From Cyanobacteria bacterium SBLK (GTDB lineage Bacteria; Cyanobacteriota; Cyanobacteriia; Cyanobacteriales; Spirulinaceae): DNA of 54,020 bases. Below the pieces are notes generated by a model. That model was not told the DNA's origin and ran no database searches. It saw nothing but the letters and a program-made list of their open reading frames with translations. Positions within the stretch are counted from its first letter, which is position 1; each line of letters starts with the position of its first letter. Position numbers and translations under genes: made by a program. This document shows positions 15,532-24,596 of the stretch, one piece after another. The DNA lies in the NCBI GenBank assembly GCA_017746715.1, contig JAGHZQ010000027.1:1-54020 (forward strand). Direction: 5' to 3'.

Positions 15532-16596
15532 CTAACAAATTCTCGGAAGCTGGTCCCCCACGAGGCGATCGAGAACCCGCTCGGTACCGAAAGCGGTTTT
15601 GAGGGTAACGCTGCCATGGTGAGTCACCCGACCGATAATGCAGCTATCCGTCCCGGCTGGGTGCGATCGCATGGCTGCCAGCACCCGCTCTGCATCGTCT
15701 GGGGGTACGGCAACAACCAGCTTGCCCTCGTTTGCCAAATACAGAGGGTCTAAGCCCAATAGTTCGCAGATTCCCTGCACTGCACCATCTATGGGCAGCG
15801 CCTCCTCCTCGAGTTGGATGCCATACGCTGCCCCATCGGCAAATTCATTGAGTACTGTAGCCAGACCGCCACGCGTCGCATCCCGCATTGCCCGAACTTG
15901 AGGACAAACCGCAACAATCTCATCGACCAGCCCATTTAATGGTTGACAGTCGCTCTCGATTTCGCTCTCTAAGGACAACTCACCTCGCGCCACCAAAATC
16001 GCCGCCCCATGATTTCCCAGAGAACCGTTGACCAAAATCGCATCACCGGGTTGAAGGTTGCCGATCGCAGGCGTTACTCCATGCCGCATGACACCAATCC
16101 CCGCAGTGTTGACAAACAGCTTGTCGGCTTTGCCCTTGGGGACCACCTTGGTATCGCCAGTTACAATCTGTACTCCCGCAACCTTGGCCGCAGCAGCCAT
16201 GCTCTCGATCGCCAGACGTAGGGTGGCGACGGATAATCCCTCTTCCAGAATTAGAGAACAAGTGAAATAAAGGGGAATCGCACCGCTAACGGCCAAATCG
16301 TTAACCGTCCCGTTAACTGCCAGTTCGCCAATATTCCCCCCCGGAAAAAACAGGGGATCGACCACATAGGAATCGGTCGTAAAGGCAAGGCGATCGCCTC
16401 GGGCAATGAACTCGGCGAGGGGAATGCGGGCTTGGTCTTCGAGCACCGCACTGGTATCTCCCTGAAAAGCATCAACCAATAGACCTTCGATCAGGTCTTG
16501 CATGGCGCTACCGCCGCTACCGTGGGCGAGGGTAATGGTCTTGTCCCGCAAGCGGCGTTTTTGTTGGTGAGGGGTTGAGGGTGAATGAGGAGGCAT
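15532..16596 (-). CDS. hypE: hydrogenase maturation protein HypE
   Basis: 354 aa from the ATG at 16596; a TTG four codons upstream is the alternative. A PurM/AIR-synthase-like ATP-binding protein: ITLAHGSGGSAMQDLI near the N-terminus, the GGNIGELAVNGTVNDLAVSG and VTGDTKVV segments, and RDATRGGLATVLNE. The C-terminus ends PRIC, and this terminal Cys receives the carbamoyl group from HypF and is dehydrated to thiocyanate, giving the CN ligands of the Fe centre. It lies between hypD and hypA on the same strand. Confidence 0.96.
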   Translation of the reverse strand: MPPHSPSTPHQQKRRLRDKTITLAHGSGGSAMQDLIEGLLVDAFQGDTSAVLEDQARIPLAEFIARGDRLAFTTDSYVVDPLFFPGGNIGELAVNGTVNDLAVSGAIPLYFTCSLILEEGLSVATLRLAIESMAAAAKVAGVQIVTGDTKVVPKGKADKLFVNTAGIGVMRHGVTPAIGNLQPGDAILVNGSLGNHGAAILVARGELSLESEIESDCQPLNGLVDEIVAVCPQVRAMRDATRGGLATVLNEFADGAAYGIQLEEEALPIDGAVQGICELLGLDPLYLANEGKLVVAVPPDDAERVLAAMRSHPAGTDSCIIGRVTHHGSVTLKTAFGTERVLDRLVGDQLPRIC

Positions 16597-16656
16597 TTCA
16601 ATGAACAATGATCGGTTATCAATATCGACCGTTCGAGCGCGAGGTGGGGAAGTGGA

Positions 16657-16673
16657 ACTGGCATCCTGCCAGT
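16657..16673. repeat. short hairpin repeat between hypE and hypD
   Basis: ACTGGCA-TCC-TGCCAGT, a 7-bp stem with TCC loop, in the 87-bp hypD-hypE spacer. Same core as 10152-10170 with a different, still paired, outer stem. It could attenuate transcription but has no T-run. Confidence 0.75.
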
Positions 16674-16683
16674 GTCCTATTAC

Positions 16684-17832
16684 TCAATGTACCCCAACCG
16701 GAATCTTTGCTGGCCGAGGCTTGCTTTCTGGCTTGCCCCCATACTTGTAGTAAGCCGCGCAAGCTCCTTCAGAAGACACCATACAAGCCCCGATGGGATG
16801 TTCCGGCGTGCAACCCGTCCCAAACACCTTGCATTCCCAAGGTTTTTTGATGCCCTGTAGAATTTCCCCGCAGGCACAAGCGCGATGGTCGGCGATGCGG
16901 CGATGGGGTAGGGTAAATTTGGCTTCTGCATCAAAATGACGATAGGCAGACTGCATTTTGAAGCCAGAGGCGGGAATATCTCCGAGACCGCGCCATTCAA
17001 ACTGTTCCCGGATGGCAAACACCTTCGCCATCGCCTCGATCGCCACGGTATTCCCTTCAGTCTGCACGACCCGCCGATATTGGTTTTCCACCTCGCAACG
17101 CCCCTCGACCAACTGTTGCAGCACCATCGAGAGAGATTGCAAAATGTCCAAAGGTTCGAAGCCCGAAACGGCGATCGGTTTGTTGTAGCGCTCGGCGATC
17201 GCTCGGTAAGGTCGCGCCCCAATCACCATACTGACATGACCGGGGCCGATAAAGCCGTCAAGCTGCAAGTCTGGATTACTCAGCAGGGCTTCGAGAGCGG
17301 GAACTACCAGTACGTGGTTGCAGAAAAGGCTGAAATTTGGGATATTCTCTGTCTCGGCTTGGAGAACCGTGAGAGCCGTGCTGGGGGCGGTGGTTTCAAA
17401 CCCGATCGCAAAGAAAATCACTTCTTGCTGGGGGTTGTCTCGGGCGATGGCGAGGGCATCAAGGGGCGAATAGACCATGCGAATGTCAGCACCTCCTGCC
17501 TTCGCCTCGAGCAGGCTTTGTTTGGAGCCTGGAACCCGCATGACATCGCCAAAGGTTGCAAGGATTGTATTAGGATGCTCGGCGATCGCGATCGCGTCGT
17601 CGAGTCTTCCCTTGGGCATAATGCAAACCGGGCAGCCCGGACCGTGTACCAGTTCTACCGTTAGAGGCAATAGGGATTCGAGACCGTATTTAAAGATCGA
17701 ATGAGTATGACCGCCGCAAACCTCCATAATTTTGATGGGATGGGGGCGATCGAGTTGCCGGGCGAGTTGTTCGATTTGGGCGAGTAATCCCCGCGCTTTC
17801 TGGGGATCGCGAAATTCCTTAACGTATTTCAT
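16684..17832 (-). CDS. hypD: hydrogenase maturation protein HypD
   Basis: 382 aa from the ATG at 17832 (MKYVKEFRDPQKARGL), the normal HypD length. The upstream extension of the frame runs through a repeat and is not coding. Conserved segments: IMEVCGGHTHSIFKYG, ELVHGPGCPVCIMPKG, FFAIGFETTAPSTA, GFIGPGHVSMVIG, and a C-terminal Cys set (HRACACGEIL, CKVFGTGCTPEHPIGACMVSSEGACAAYYKY) that binds a 4Fe-4S cluster. With HypC it holds the Fe atom on which CN and CO are assembled. Confidence 0.96.
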   Translation of the reverse strand: MKYVKEFRDPQKARGLLAQIEQLARQLDRPHPIKIMEVCGGHTHSIFKYGLESLLPLTVELVHGPGCPVCIMPKGRLDDAIAIAEHPNTILATFGDVMRVPGSKQSLLEAKAGGADIRMVYSPLDALAIARDNPQQEVIFFAIGFETTAPSTALTVLQAETENIPNFSLFCNHVLVVPALEALLSNPDLQLDGFIGPGHVSMVIGARPYRAIAERYNKPIAVSGFEPLDILQSLSMVLQQLVEGRCEVENQYRRVVQTEGNTVAIEAMAKVFAIREQFEWRGLGDIPASGFKMQSAYRHFDAEAKFTLPHRRIADHRACACGEILQGIKKPWECKVFGTGCTPEHPIGACMVSSEGACAAYYKYGGKPESKPRPAKIPVGVH

Positions 17833-17871
17833 AGCAGCGATATCTAGTTTGAAATAGGGAATTTTTTTGTC

Positions 17872-17936
17872 GGTTGGGTTAAGGTACGAAACCCAACCGT
17901 AATAGGAAACGGGTTGGGTTTTACTTGGTGCAACCC
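17872..17936. repeat. GGTTGGGTT-type inverted repeats between hypC and hypD
   Basis: GGTTGGGTT (about 17872) pairs with AACCCAACC (about 17898), and a second GGGTTGGGTTTTAC follows, then GCAACCCAAT. This is the common cyanobacterial AACCCAAC repeat. It fills most of the 118-bp hypC-hypD spacer and puts hairpins inside the transcript. Confidence 0.7.
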
Positions 17937-17950
17937 AATCTAAACCAGGA

Positions 17951-18214
17951 TTACGGGACTTCAAGGGCTTCGTGTACTTCTGCCATTTCTGCCAATAGTT
18001 CCAAAGTGAGCTTGGCTTCTCGTTCGTCAATGCGATTCATCGCAAAACCGACATGAACCAGAACCCAATCCCCAACGCAGCGATCGACGGGATGCTCCTC
18101 GTCCACAATGCAGGCAATATTAACCGGGCGACGAACGCCGCCAATATCCACCAGAGCTAGCTTTTGCTCGGGATTGGTAATTTGCGTAATCTGACCTGGA
18201 ATGCCAAGACACAT
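17951..18214 (-). CDS. hypC: hydrogenase assembly chaperone HypC
   Basis: 87 aa from the ATG at 18214, giving MCLGIPGQI, the invariant HypC start whose Cys2 contacts the HupL precursor and carries the Fe group with HypD. The body (GVRRPVNIACI, VGDWVLVHVGFAMNRID) matches the HypC/HupF beta-barrel. The much longer open frame upstream reads antisense-like sequence through the end of hypF and is rejected. It lies 56 bp after hypF. Confidence 0.96.
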   Translation of the reverse strand: MCLGIPGQITQITNPEQKLALVDIGGVRRPVNIACIVDEEHPVDRCVGDWVLVHVGFAMNRIDEREAKLTLELLAEMAEVHEALEVP

Positions 18215-18270
18215 AATAAAAACCCTATCGTTAAACGTTGTTTGCAAGAGTCCGCGAGAATCTGAGGAAC

Positions 18271-20685
18271 TTAAGGAGAATCGGCACGCAGCAGACGGGC
18301 CGCCGCGATCGCCGCTTGTCCCAAGGACAGCCCGCCGTCGTTGGCAGGAATTCGCTGCGGGGTTAAGACCTCGAAACCTTGCTGCTGTAACCGTTGAGTC
18401 GTGCGGGAAAGCAAAACCTGATTTTGCCAAACGCCACCGGAAAGTACGACCCGAGACAGATTGCGCCCTCGGGCGAGTCGGGTCGCGACTGTCGCGATCG
18501 CCTCGGAAAACCCGCCGTGAAATCGGGCGGCGATCGTTGCTCGATCGATACCCTGTTGTAAATCCCGCAGTAGTTGCGGCCAGAGAGATTTGGCCGACAG
18601 GATATCGCGATCGTTTTGGCGAGAATACTCAAAGGAGTAACCGCCGTTGAGATTTGCGTCCGGGGAGACCAATGCTTCTAGGGCGATCGCCGCCTGTCCC
18701 TCATAACTGACTGACTCCAAGCAGCAGCCCGCTGCGGCAGCAACCGCATCGAACAGGCGGCCCGCCGAGCTTGCGATCGGGGCGCGCAGCCCGGTATCGA
18801 GCATGCGATCGAGCAGAGGGCGCGGCTTGGCAGCTAAAAACCGCACCAAGGACAGATTGCCAAACTCTTGTTCGAGTCGTTCCCAACCTAAAGCCTTCGC
18901 AAGCTGGGCATAGGTATTGCGCCAAGGTTGACGCATTGCCTGCGCCCCTCCTAGCATTGCCACGGGTTCCAGATGAGCCACTCGCTCAAAGGTGCAGTAG
19001 TCGGCAATGAGGAACTCTCCCCCCCACAGTTCCCCGTTCTCTCCATAACCCAAACCGTCAAAGGCAATGCCGAGGACGGGTTCGCTCTCCCGGGGCAGCC
19101 CGCGCTCTGCCATGACGGCTGCAATATGGGCGTGGTGATGTTGAATCTCCAATAGGAATAGGTTTTGTTCGCGAGCCAAAGTCTGGCCGAGCTTGGTGGA
19201 GAGGTATTCGGGATGCAGGTCGGTGGCGATCGCTACTGCCTGATGTTCGAAAATCTGCTGATAAAGCGCGAGAGTCTTTTGGTAAGCCCCTAACGCCGCT
19301 GCATTTTCTAAATCTCCCAAATGTTGAGAGAGTATCGCTTCGCCAGAGCGAAGGAGGCAAAACGTATTTTTCAGTTCCCCTCCCATTGCCAAAATCGGCG
19401 GGGATTCTTCAAAACCAGAGGGCAGGGCGATTGGGGCGGGGGCATAACCTCGAGCCCGCCGCAATACTTGCACCCGTCCGCCATTCGCGCGCACTACAGA
19501 ATCGTCTACTCGGTTGACAATATCCCGATTGTGGAACAGAAAATAGGTGGCAATCTCTCCCAGTTTTGCTTTCGCTTCCTCGTTGTCGATACACTGGGGT
19601 TCGTCGGATCGATTGCCGCTCGTCATCACCACGGGATGCTTGACCCGTTTGAGCATGAGATGGTGCAGGGGTGTATAAGGCAGCATTACCCCCAAAAATT
19701 GGCTGCCCGGAGCAACCGATGAGGCAATGGGGAGCGTTCTATTATCTGCACTTCGGGTCTCTCGCAAGGGCAGCAGCACGATGGGGGCAGCGGGACTTTG
19801 CAAAAGCGCCCGCGCCTCGTTACTCACTTCGCAGTAAGGTTCAATGACTGCTAAATCTCTCACCATCAGTGCAAAGGGCTTGTCATAGCGATGCTTGCGT
19901 TGTCGCAACTCGGTCACGACTGCCTCATTGGTGGCATCGCAAGCCAAGTGAAAGCCACCAATGCCTTTAATTGCGACAATTTCGCCCTTCTGTAGCAGGG
20001 TTCCCACCGCATCAACATCGTCCAGCATCGAGAACATATCTGCCACTACCGGGCGACCGTCGGCACGCTCCAACCAAGCGCGAGGACCGCAGCGATGGCA
20101 GGCGACGGGCTGAGCGTGAAAGCGGCGATCGCGCGGATCGTCGTATTCTTCTTGGCAGTCCGGGCAGAGGGCAAAAGTTGCCATGCTAGTGTATTGGCGA
20201 TCGTAGGGAATCTGTCGCACGATGCTCAACCGGGGGCCGCAGTGGGTACAGTTGGTAAAGGGGTAGCGGTAAAAGCGGCTGAAGGGGTCTAGGGTATCGG
20301 CTAGACACTGGGGGCAGGTGGCGGCATCCGGTGAGATTTGCGTGCGGCTTTGCCCCCCTTGACTGGGGGTAATTTGAAAGTCGGTTTGAGGAATCGTCGC
20401 GATCGCAACTCGCCGCTCCTTAATTTCTTCAACTGCAGCGAGGGGCGGGAGCTGTTTCCTCAACTCGATACCAAACCGCTCGATTCCTTCGGGATTTCCC
20501 GCGACCCGAATCAGCACTCCCAACCCATCGTTAAACACTTCTCCCCGCAGATCGCAATCTGTTGCGATCCGATACACCGTCGGGCGAAAGCCTACCCCTT
20601 GCACCCGTCCCGTCACGCGAATTTCTACGGCGATCGGCTCGGCGCGAGGGGGCGATTGCGAATCAGTGGAAGGATAAACGAGCAT
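18271..20685 (-). CDS. hypF: carbamoyltransferase HypF
   Basis: 804 aa, full length. Acylphosphatase domain with VTGRVQGVGFRPTVYRIA (about 26-45), two zinc-finger segments (CPQC...CTHCGP and CPDC...CHRCGP, about 123-208), a YrdC-like domain (about 225-400; KGIGGFHLACDATN), and a Kae1-like C-terminal domain with HHHAHIAAVMAE and VLSGGVWQN. It uses carbamoyl phosphate and ATP to place a carbamoyl group on the HypE C-terminal Cys, the source of both CN ligands. It is the first classical hyp gene, 145 bp after the NHL gene. Confidence 0.97.
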   Translation of the reverse strand: MLVYPSTDSQSPPRAEPIAVEIRVTGRVQGVGFRPTVYRIATDCDLRGEVFNDGLGVLIRVAGNPEGIERFGIELRKQLPPLAAVEEIKERRVAIATIPQTDFQITPSQGGQSRTQISPDAATCPQCLADTLDPFSRFYRYPFTNCTHCGPRLSIVRQIPYDRQYTSMATFALCPDCQEEYDDPRDRRFHAQPVACHRCGPRAWLERADGRPVVADMFSMLDDVDAVGTLLQKGEIVAIKGIGGFHLACDATNEAVVTELRQRKHRYDKPFALMVRDLAVIEPYCEVSNEARALLQSPAAPIVLLPLRETRSADNRTLPIASSVAPGSQFLGVMLPYTPLHHLMLKRVKHPVVMTSGNRSDEPQCIDNEEAKAKLGEIATYFLFHNRDIVNRVDDSVVRANGGRVQVLRRARGYAPAPIALPSGFEESPPILAMGGELKNTFCLLRSGEAILSQHLGDLENAAALGAYQKTLALYQQIFEHQAVAIATDLHPEYLSTKLGQTLAREQNLFLLEIQHHHAHIAAVMAERGLPRESEPVLGIAFDGLGYGENGELWGGEFLIADYCTFERVAHLEPVAMLGGAQAMRQPWRNTYAQLAKALGWERLEQEFGNLSLVRFLAAKPRPLLDRMLDTGLRAPIASSAGRLFDAVAAAAGCCLESVSYEGQAAIALEALVSPDANLNGGYSFEYSRQNDRDILSAKSLWPQLLRDLQQGIDRATIAARFHGGFSEAIATVATRLARGRNLSRVVLSGGVWQNQVLLSRTTQRLQQQGFEVLTPQRIPANDGGLSLGQAAIAAARLLRADSP

Positions 20686-20809
20686 ATTATTTTTGTTATT
20701 TGTTATTTGTTAAGTAGTTGCTTGCACTGTACTTCGACAAGCTCAGCAGCCGCGAAGCCAAAGTGTTTGTTGTTCCTTTTATCGACGATCCGCTAGGGAT
20801 TGACAATCT

Positions 20810-20844
20810 CTATTTTTTGAATTTTGAATTTTAAATTTTGAATT
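20810..20844. repeat. TTTTGAATT repeat at NHL 3' end
   Basis: Runs as TATTTTTTGAATTTTGAATT and on to TTTTGAATTC, overlapping the end of the NHL gene. Nearly the same string stands at 26456-26485, just before hupL. The same spacer also carries TTCGACAAGCTCAG (about 20736), another common cyanobacterial repeat. Confidence 0.75.
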
Positions 20845-22096
20845 CACTAATGATTACTCGGTTATTCCCAGAGTCGGCAACGATCGCCAGTCCCTCACAA
20901 AATTGAATGCCATAGGGCCAGCACAGGCTATCTCGCAAAGCCGAGCCGTAGCTGCGGTTCTCGCCTTTTTGCCGATAGGTGTCCTGCCCGAACAGTCCGT
21001 CTGCCTGGCGATCGTGAAGATCCTTGACGACAAGCGCCCCTTTCTGCTGCCAGCCGACCAAGCGAGAATTCGCCGTATCTGCTGCCAGCAGCCAATCTCC
21101 TGCTGCTGCCACCCCATAGGGCATATTCAGACTGCGATCGGTGGGGAAATATTCCCCTCGGTTGAGTTCCACTGCCTGAAAATTGGCTTGACCGAGTACC
21201 GCCAGACAGGGCTGATTATGGGTTTGAGGCAAGCCGTCCCAAAGCATCAATCGATTGTTGCCAGCATCTGCCAATACTAAATTTCCTTGCCAGATCGCGA
21301 GGCTGTGAGGCCAGCGCATGCTGGAGGCGGTAGGCGTGCCGCCGCCGTTCTCGTTGCGGGTTGAGAACCCTGCCTGTCCCAATACTCCGTCTGCGGGTTG
21401 ACCGTTGCGCTCTGGCAGTCGATCCCAAATCAGCACGCGCCGATTGCCCGTATCGGCGACATAGAGTCGTCCATCATGGAACATTACCCCATAAGGCCAG
21501 TGCAGCGTATTTGCTGTTGCTTCGTTGCCGCGATTGGGAAGATTTTGGCGAAAATCTGCCTGTCCCAGCACAATGTCGGCGGGGGCGTTGCTATCTTTGG
21601 GAATCTGATGCCAAATGAGTACCCGATGATTCCAAGCATCAGCCACAACCATCCCCTCTCTGTAGGTGCAAATCCCCGTGGGGACGGCAACCGTACGGGC
21701 GTTGGGTTCGCCCTTGGCATTCTGACCTTCAGAAACAAAATCGGGCTGGCCGATAACCCAATCTGCCGGTTGAGCGTCAGCGATGGGCAAGCTACGCCAA
21801 CCCAACAGCCGATGATGACCCGTATCTGCCACCCACAGAGGTCCTTCTAGCCCGAACAAACAAGCCCCTCGCGGCCCGAACATCGTATCTGCTGCCGGAG
21901 ATAGGGGCGCAGTTTGCCAAGAGAGGTCGTGTCCCGCACCCAATATGCGAGTCCCATTGGCGATCGCAAACGGCAGTCGGGGTGCGATTTCTGCTTGAGG
22001 GCTGCGCTGAGGAGAAAAGGACTTAACCGTAATAATATTTTGCTCTGCCTGCATCCCCTCTGTGGGGTTGGGAGAACCCGTTGAAATCCGAACCAT
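20831..22096 (-). CDS. NHL-repeat protein of the extended hyp operon
   Basis: 421 aa. The start at 22096 shares one base with the upstream stop (TGATG), meaning tight coupling. Six NHL blades are visible, each with a V(A)DTG/DAxNxRxLxW core: WVADTGHHRLLGW, VVADAWNHRVLIW, YVADTGNRRVLIW, VLADAGNNRLMLW, LAADTANSRLVGW, IVADSGNNRVII. They should form a beta-propeller for protein binding. By position and type it corresponds to alr0693 in Nostoc PCC 7120, described there as part of the extended hyp operon. No signal peptide, so cytoplasmic. A role in hydrogenase small-subunit assembly is inferred. Confidence 0.85.
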   Translation of the reverse strand: MVRISTGSPNPTEGMQAEQNIITVKSFSPQRSPQAEIAPRLPFAIANGTRILGAGHDLSWQTAPLSPAADTMFGPRGACLFGLEGPLWVADTGHHRLLGWRSLPIADAQPADWVIGQPDFVSEGQNAKGEPNARTVAVPTGICTYREGMVVADAWNHRVLIWHQIPKDSNAPADIVLGQADFRQNLPNRGNEATANTLHWPYGVMFHDGRLYVADTGNRRVLIWDRLPERNGQPADGVLGQAGFSTRNENGGGTPTASSMRWPHSLAIWQGNLVLADAGNNRLMLWDGLPQTHNQPCLAVLGQANFQAVELNRGEYFPTDRSLNMPYGVAAAGDWLLAADTANSRLVGWQQKGALVVKDLHDRQADGLFGQDTYRQKGENRSYGSALRDSLCWPYGIQFCEGLAIVADSGNNRVIISEFKI

Positions 22097-22965
22097 CACG
22101 ATCTATCCCCTCCTCTAGATTGTCCTGCAAGCCTGACGAAAACTCGACCGTTTGCGACTTTGACGGGATAGGGCTGCAACGGCACGGCGGGGGCAGTGCG
22201 GCAATGTCCTGTCGCTAACTCAAATTGGAAGCCGTGATACGGACAAACAAGCACTCCATTTTCGCAGTCGCCGCTATCAATGGGTACGCCCAAGTGACTG
22301 CAAGCGTTACGAAAACAGGTTACAGTCTCTTCTGTTCGGCTGAGTAGCAGTTTGTGACCTTCTAACTTCAAATCCAGCACCCCTTCTTCAGGGATTTCTG
22401 CGAGGGAAGTCACCAACGTCCAGTCCGGGTTGGGCGTTACTTCGGTTGCGATCGTTATGGGTTGGTAGGCGACCTCAACCACATACTCGATCTCGGGGCA
22501 ATGGCGCTTAATCGCAGTCTCTACCGCTTCCGATAGGGTGAGCTGCGAGGCCGGACAGTGACTGCAAGCCCCCACCAACCGCACTTCTACTGTATCTGGC
22601 AAGCGGATCGATACCAGTTCGATGTCTCCCGCGTGGCCTTGGAGCATCGGACGCACTTCTTCTAGAGCCTGTTGCAATCGCTGCTGCAACGAAGGCTCTT
22701 TGACGAGATCGTGATAGCGTAACAACCCGTAAACCACTTCATCTCGTACCGCTTGTTTCAAGGCAGGTAGAGCCTCTTGCTTGACGCTGCGAATCAGCCG
22801 CGATAGTGCTTCTTTATGTAACGCTTCGATGGCCTGCCGGAGATGGGCAACGGTTTGCTGCTGGCTGCTGTCCCAATGGGCGACGATCGCCTCGTAGCGC
22901 TGAATCTCTTCAACCAAATCCTTCAGCTCTGGCGTAGTCGGACGGGGTGGGGGTGCCTGTACCAT
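22096..22965 (-). CDS. NifU C-terminal domain / Rieske [2Fe-2S] fusion protein
   Basis: 289 aa. Residues 1-~90 are helical; ~90-165 match the NifU C-terminal scaffold domain, with GACSHCPASQLTL giving the CxxC that can hold a transient Fe-S cluster. Residues ~180-280 are a Rieske-type domain, with CSHLGVP and CPYHGFQF providing the CxH and CxxH ligands of a 2Fe-2S cluster. The equivalent Nostoc gene (alr0692 type) lies in the extended hyp operon. Likely role: scaffold or electron carrier in assembling the three Fe-S clusters of HupS; inferred from context. It is 4 bp after the small membrane protein gene and overlaps the NHL gene by one base. Confidence 0.88.
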   Translation of the reverse strand: MVQAPPPRPTTPELKDLVEEIQRYEAIVAHWDSSQQQTVAHLRQAIEALHKEALSRLIRSVKQEALPALKQAVRDEVVYGLLRYHDLVKEPSLQQRLQQALEEVRPMLQGHAGDIELVSIRLPDTVEVRLVGACSHCPASQLTLSEAVETAIKRHCPEIEYVVEVAYQPITIATEVTPNPDWTLVTSLAEIPEEGVLDLKLEGHKLLLSRTEETVTCFRNACSHLGVPIDSGDCENGVLVCPYHGFQFELATGHCRTAPAVPLQPYPVKVANGRVFVRLAGQSRGGDRS

Positions 22966-22969
22966 AGCT

Positions 22970-23194
22970 CTACTTCATCTTTACGTCTTTGAGCAAGAAG
23001 GGCATGATAAACCCGGTTGCCAAGCAAGACCCAGCCACCGACAATCCTAGAGACCCTGTAAAGTGCCACAGCCCTGCCAGTAGCAAGAGGCCGACACTCG
23101 TGCCAATCGTCGTTCCGCGCATAAAATATCCCGGATTGCGGAGCAGCTTGCCCTTAAATAGCAGCTTGCTTGAAAACCAAGCGACTTCTAACAT
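22970..23194 (-). CDS. small hydrophobic protein, extended hyp operon
   Basis: 74 aa from the ATG at 23194, with GGAGAA 4 bp upstream on the minus strand, so the longer frame is rejected. It begins MLEVAWFSSKLLFKGKLLRNPG, then a hydrophobic stretch (about 28-62; TSVGLLLLAGLWHFTGSLGLSVAG) that could span the membrane once or twice, and a basic tail. It corresponds in place and size to the small asr genes of the Nostoc extended hyp operon. Its function is unknown; membrane anchoring of HupSL or its maturation complex is one possibility. Confidence 0.75.
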   Translation of the reverse strand: MLEVAWFSSKLLFKGKLLRNPGYFMRGTTIGTSVGLLLLAGLWHFTGSLGLSVAGSCLATGFIMPFLLKDVKMK

Positions 23195-23234
23195 TACGTT
23201 CTCCTTTTTTTGTTCTTGATTTGTAGGTTGCAGA

Positions 23235-23501
23235 TTAAGCAATGACCCGAAGACCGATGAGGCTCAACCCCAGCAGGAGCGCGGGAATCGCAGCTGCCGG
23301 ACCGTACAGCCCGCCAATCATGGCACTCAGGCGCAGACCGAGTTCTTTTCCGGCGAGGACGATACCGCCGATCGCGCCGCCAACAATGGCAAAGGCAATG
23401 CCAATCAGCAACCAAACGAACCCAGTGGCTGGGGTAATCTGTTGACTGATAAAGTCTTGAATAAAAATGTGGAGCAGAGGATCGTTGAGTAAGGCTTCCA
23501 T
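23235..23501 (-). CDS. small two-helix membrane protein, extended hyp operon
   Basis: 88 aa from the ATG at 23501 (MEALLNDPLLHIFIQDF). Two predicted membrane helices: FVWLLIGIAFAIVGGAIGGIVLA and LYGPAAAIPALLLGLSLIGL, with glycine zippers in the first. No known domain. It lies between the TPR gene and the other small membrane gene, all on one strand. Its neighbours suggest a part in anchoring or maturing the uptake hydrogenase, as proposed for the equivalent Nostoc genes. Confidence 0.75.
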   Translation of the reverse strand: MEALLNDPLLHIFIQDFISQQITPATGFVWLLIGIAFAIVGGAIGGIVLAGKELGLRLSAMIGGLYGPAAAIPALLLGLSLIGLRVIA

Positions 23502-23570
23502 AGGTTTCTCTTGATAGTGCGTTGGGATAGGTGAAATCGGGCAATCGGAGCTAGGTCTCAAACTGTAGGT

Positions 23571-24530
23571 TCAAACTGTAGCGGGTTGCTCTCGGGTAAT
23601 GGCCTCCCAAGATTCCCGCGCTGCCTCTGCTTGAGCTATCTGACCCCAGGCTGCAAAAATTTCTTCTGCCTCCCGGTAGTGAGCAACGGCCTGCTGTTGG
23701 TAGCGGGGGTTGCCCTGTTCCGGCTGCTCTAAACTATCGGGCAGTTGCAAAATCGCATTAGCCCGGTTGGCGATGGTATGAGCGTAGGCAAGGGGCATAT
23801 CCCGGGGGGTTCTCACTTTCAGCGCTTCGTCGTAGGCGCTAACGGCTCGCTGCAAATTATCGAGGGGATGGGCGCTGGGTAAGTATTGCAGCGCGTTGCC
23901 TAGATTATTTTGCAGCATGGCATACTCGCTGGGGTGGTCGATGAGGGCGATCGACTGAAGTGCTTGCTCGAAGGTTTGCACGGCGATCGCCTGTTTGAGA
24001 TCGTCGCGTCCGGTGTGGGAGGTCATGGATAGGTAGGCGATCGCAATATTGTTTTGCAGAATCGCATACTCTTGCGGGTGACTTTTCCCGGTAAAAACCT
24101 CTAGGGCTTGCTGATACAGTCGGATGCAGTCGGCCAGTCGGGATCGCCCATAGGGAATGAGGGACTGCAAGACCAGACCCAAGTTCATTTGCGCCTCGGC
24201 TCGCTCCTCCGGACCCCCTTGCTGTACCAACATCGGTAGCGCTGCTTCATATAGGTCTTTCGCGGCTAAAAGCAACTCCGCTCCTTCATCCGGTAGAGAT
24301 CGGAGTGCCGTTGCCTTCCCTACCTGCGCCCTCGCATAAGCCAAGGACTGTGGCGGGGCGACGGCAAGTGCCTCGTCATAGAGCTGACAAGCCTGCTGTA
24401 GCGGATAGGCATCTTCTGGCTTGTGTTGAAGCCGTTTAGCCATTTCCAGCAGCATTTCTACTTTTTCAGTCGCGTTTGCGGTTTCGCTATCGAGAGCTGC
24501 GATCGCGGCTTCGACGGCTGCATCGGTCAT
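23571..24530 (-). CDS. TPR protein, first gene of the extended hyp operon
   Basis: 319 aa from the ATG at 24530; a further start at 24596 would add 22 residues and cannot be excluded. Tetratricopeptide-like helical repeats: QACQLYDEALAVAPPQSLAYARAQ, DCIRLYQQALEVFTGKS..YAILQNNIAIAYL, QTFEQALQSI..YAMLQNNLGNALQYL, AVSAYDEALKVR..LAYAHTIANRANAI. The recurrent (Q/A)NN(L/I)(G/A)xA motif marks a cyanobacterial TPR group. It matches the alr0691 position in Nostoc. Probably a scaffold for assembly factors. It is divergent from hupS across ~850 bp. Confidence 0.82.
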   Translation of the reverse strand: MTDAAVEAAIAALDSETANATEKVEMLLEMAKRLQHKPEDAYPLQQACQLYDEALAVAPPQSLAYARAQVGKATALRSLPDEGAELLLAAKDLYEAALPMLVQQGGPEERAEAQMNLGLVLQSLIPYGRSRLADCIRLYQQALEVFTGKSHPQEYAILQNNIAIAYLSMTSHTGRDDLKQAIAVQTFEQALQSIALIDHPSEYAMLQNNLGNALQYLPSAHPLDNLQRAVSAYDEALKVRTPRDMPLAYAHTIANRANAILQLPDSLEQPEQGNPRYQQQAVAHYREAEEIFAAWGQIAQAEAARESWEAITREQPATV

Positions 24531-24596
24531 CGCGTGAGAACGGTCAGTCCGTTTATCGCTCAACGGTTTTATCTCCCAATCAAATTGGACGAGCAA

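Noticed and set aside
17951..18430. Long N-terminal extension of HypC
   Set aside because: The extension reads through the end of hypF; the invariant MCLGIPG start at 18214 is decisive.
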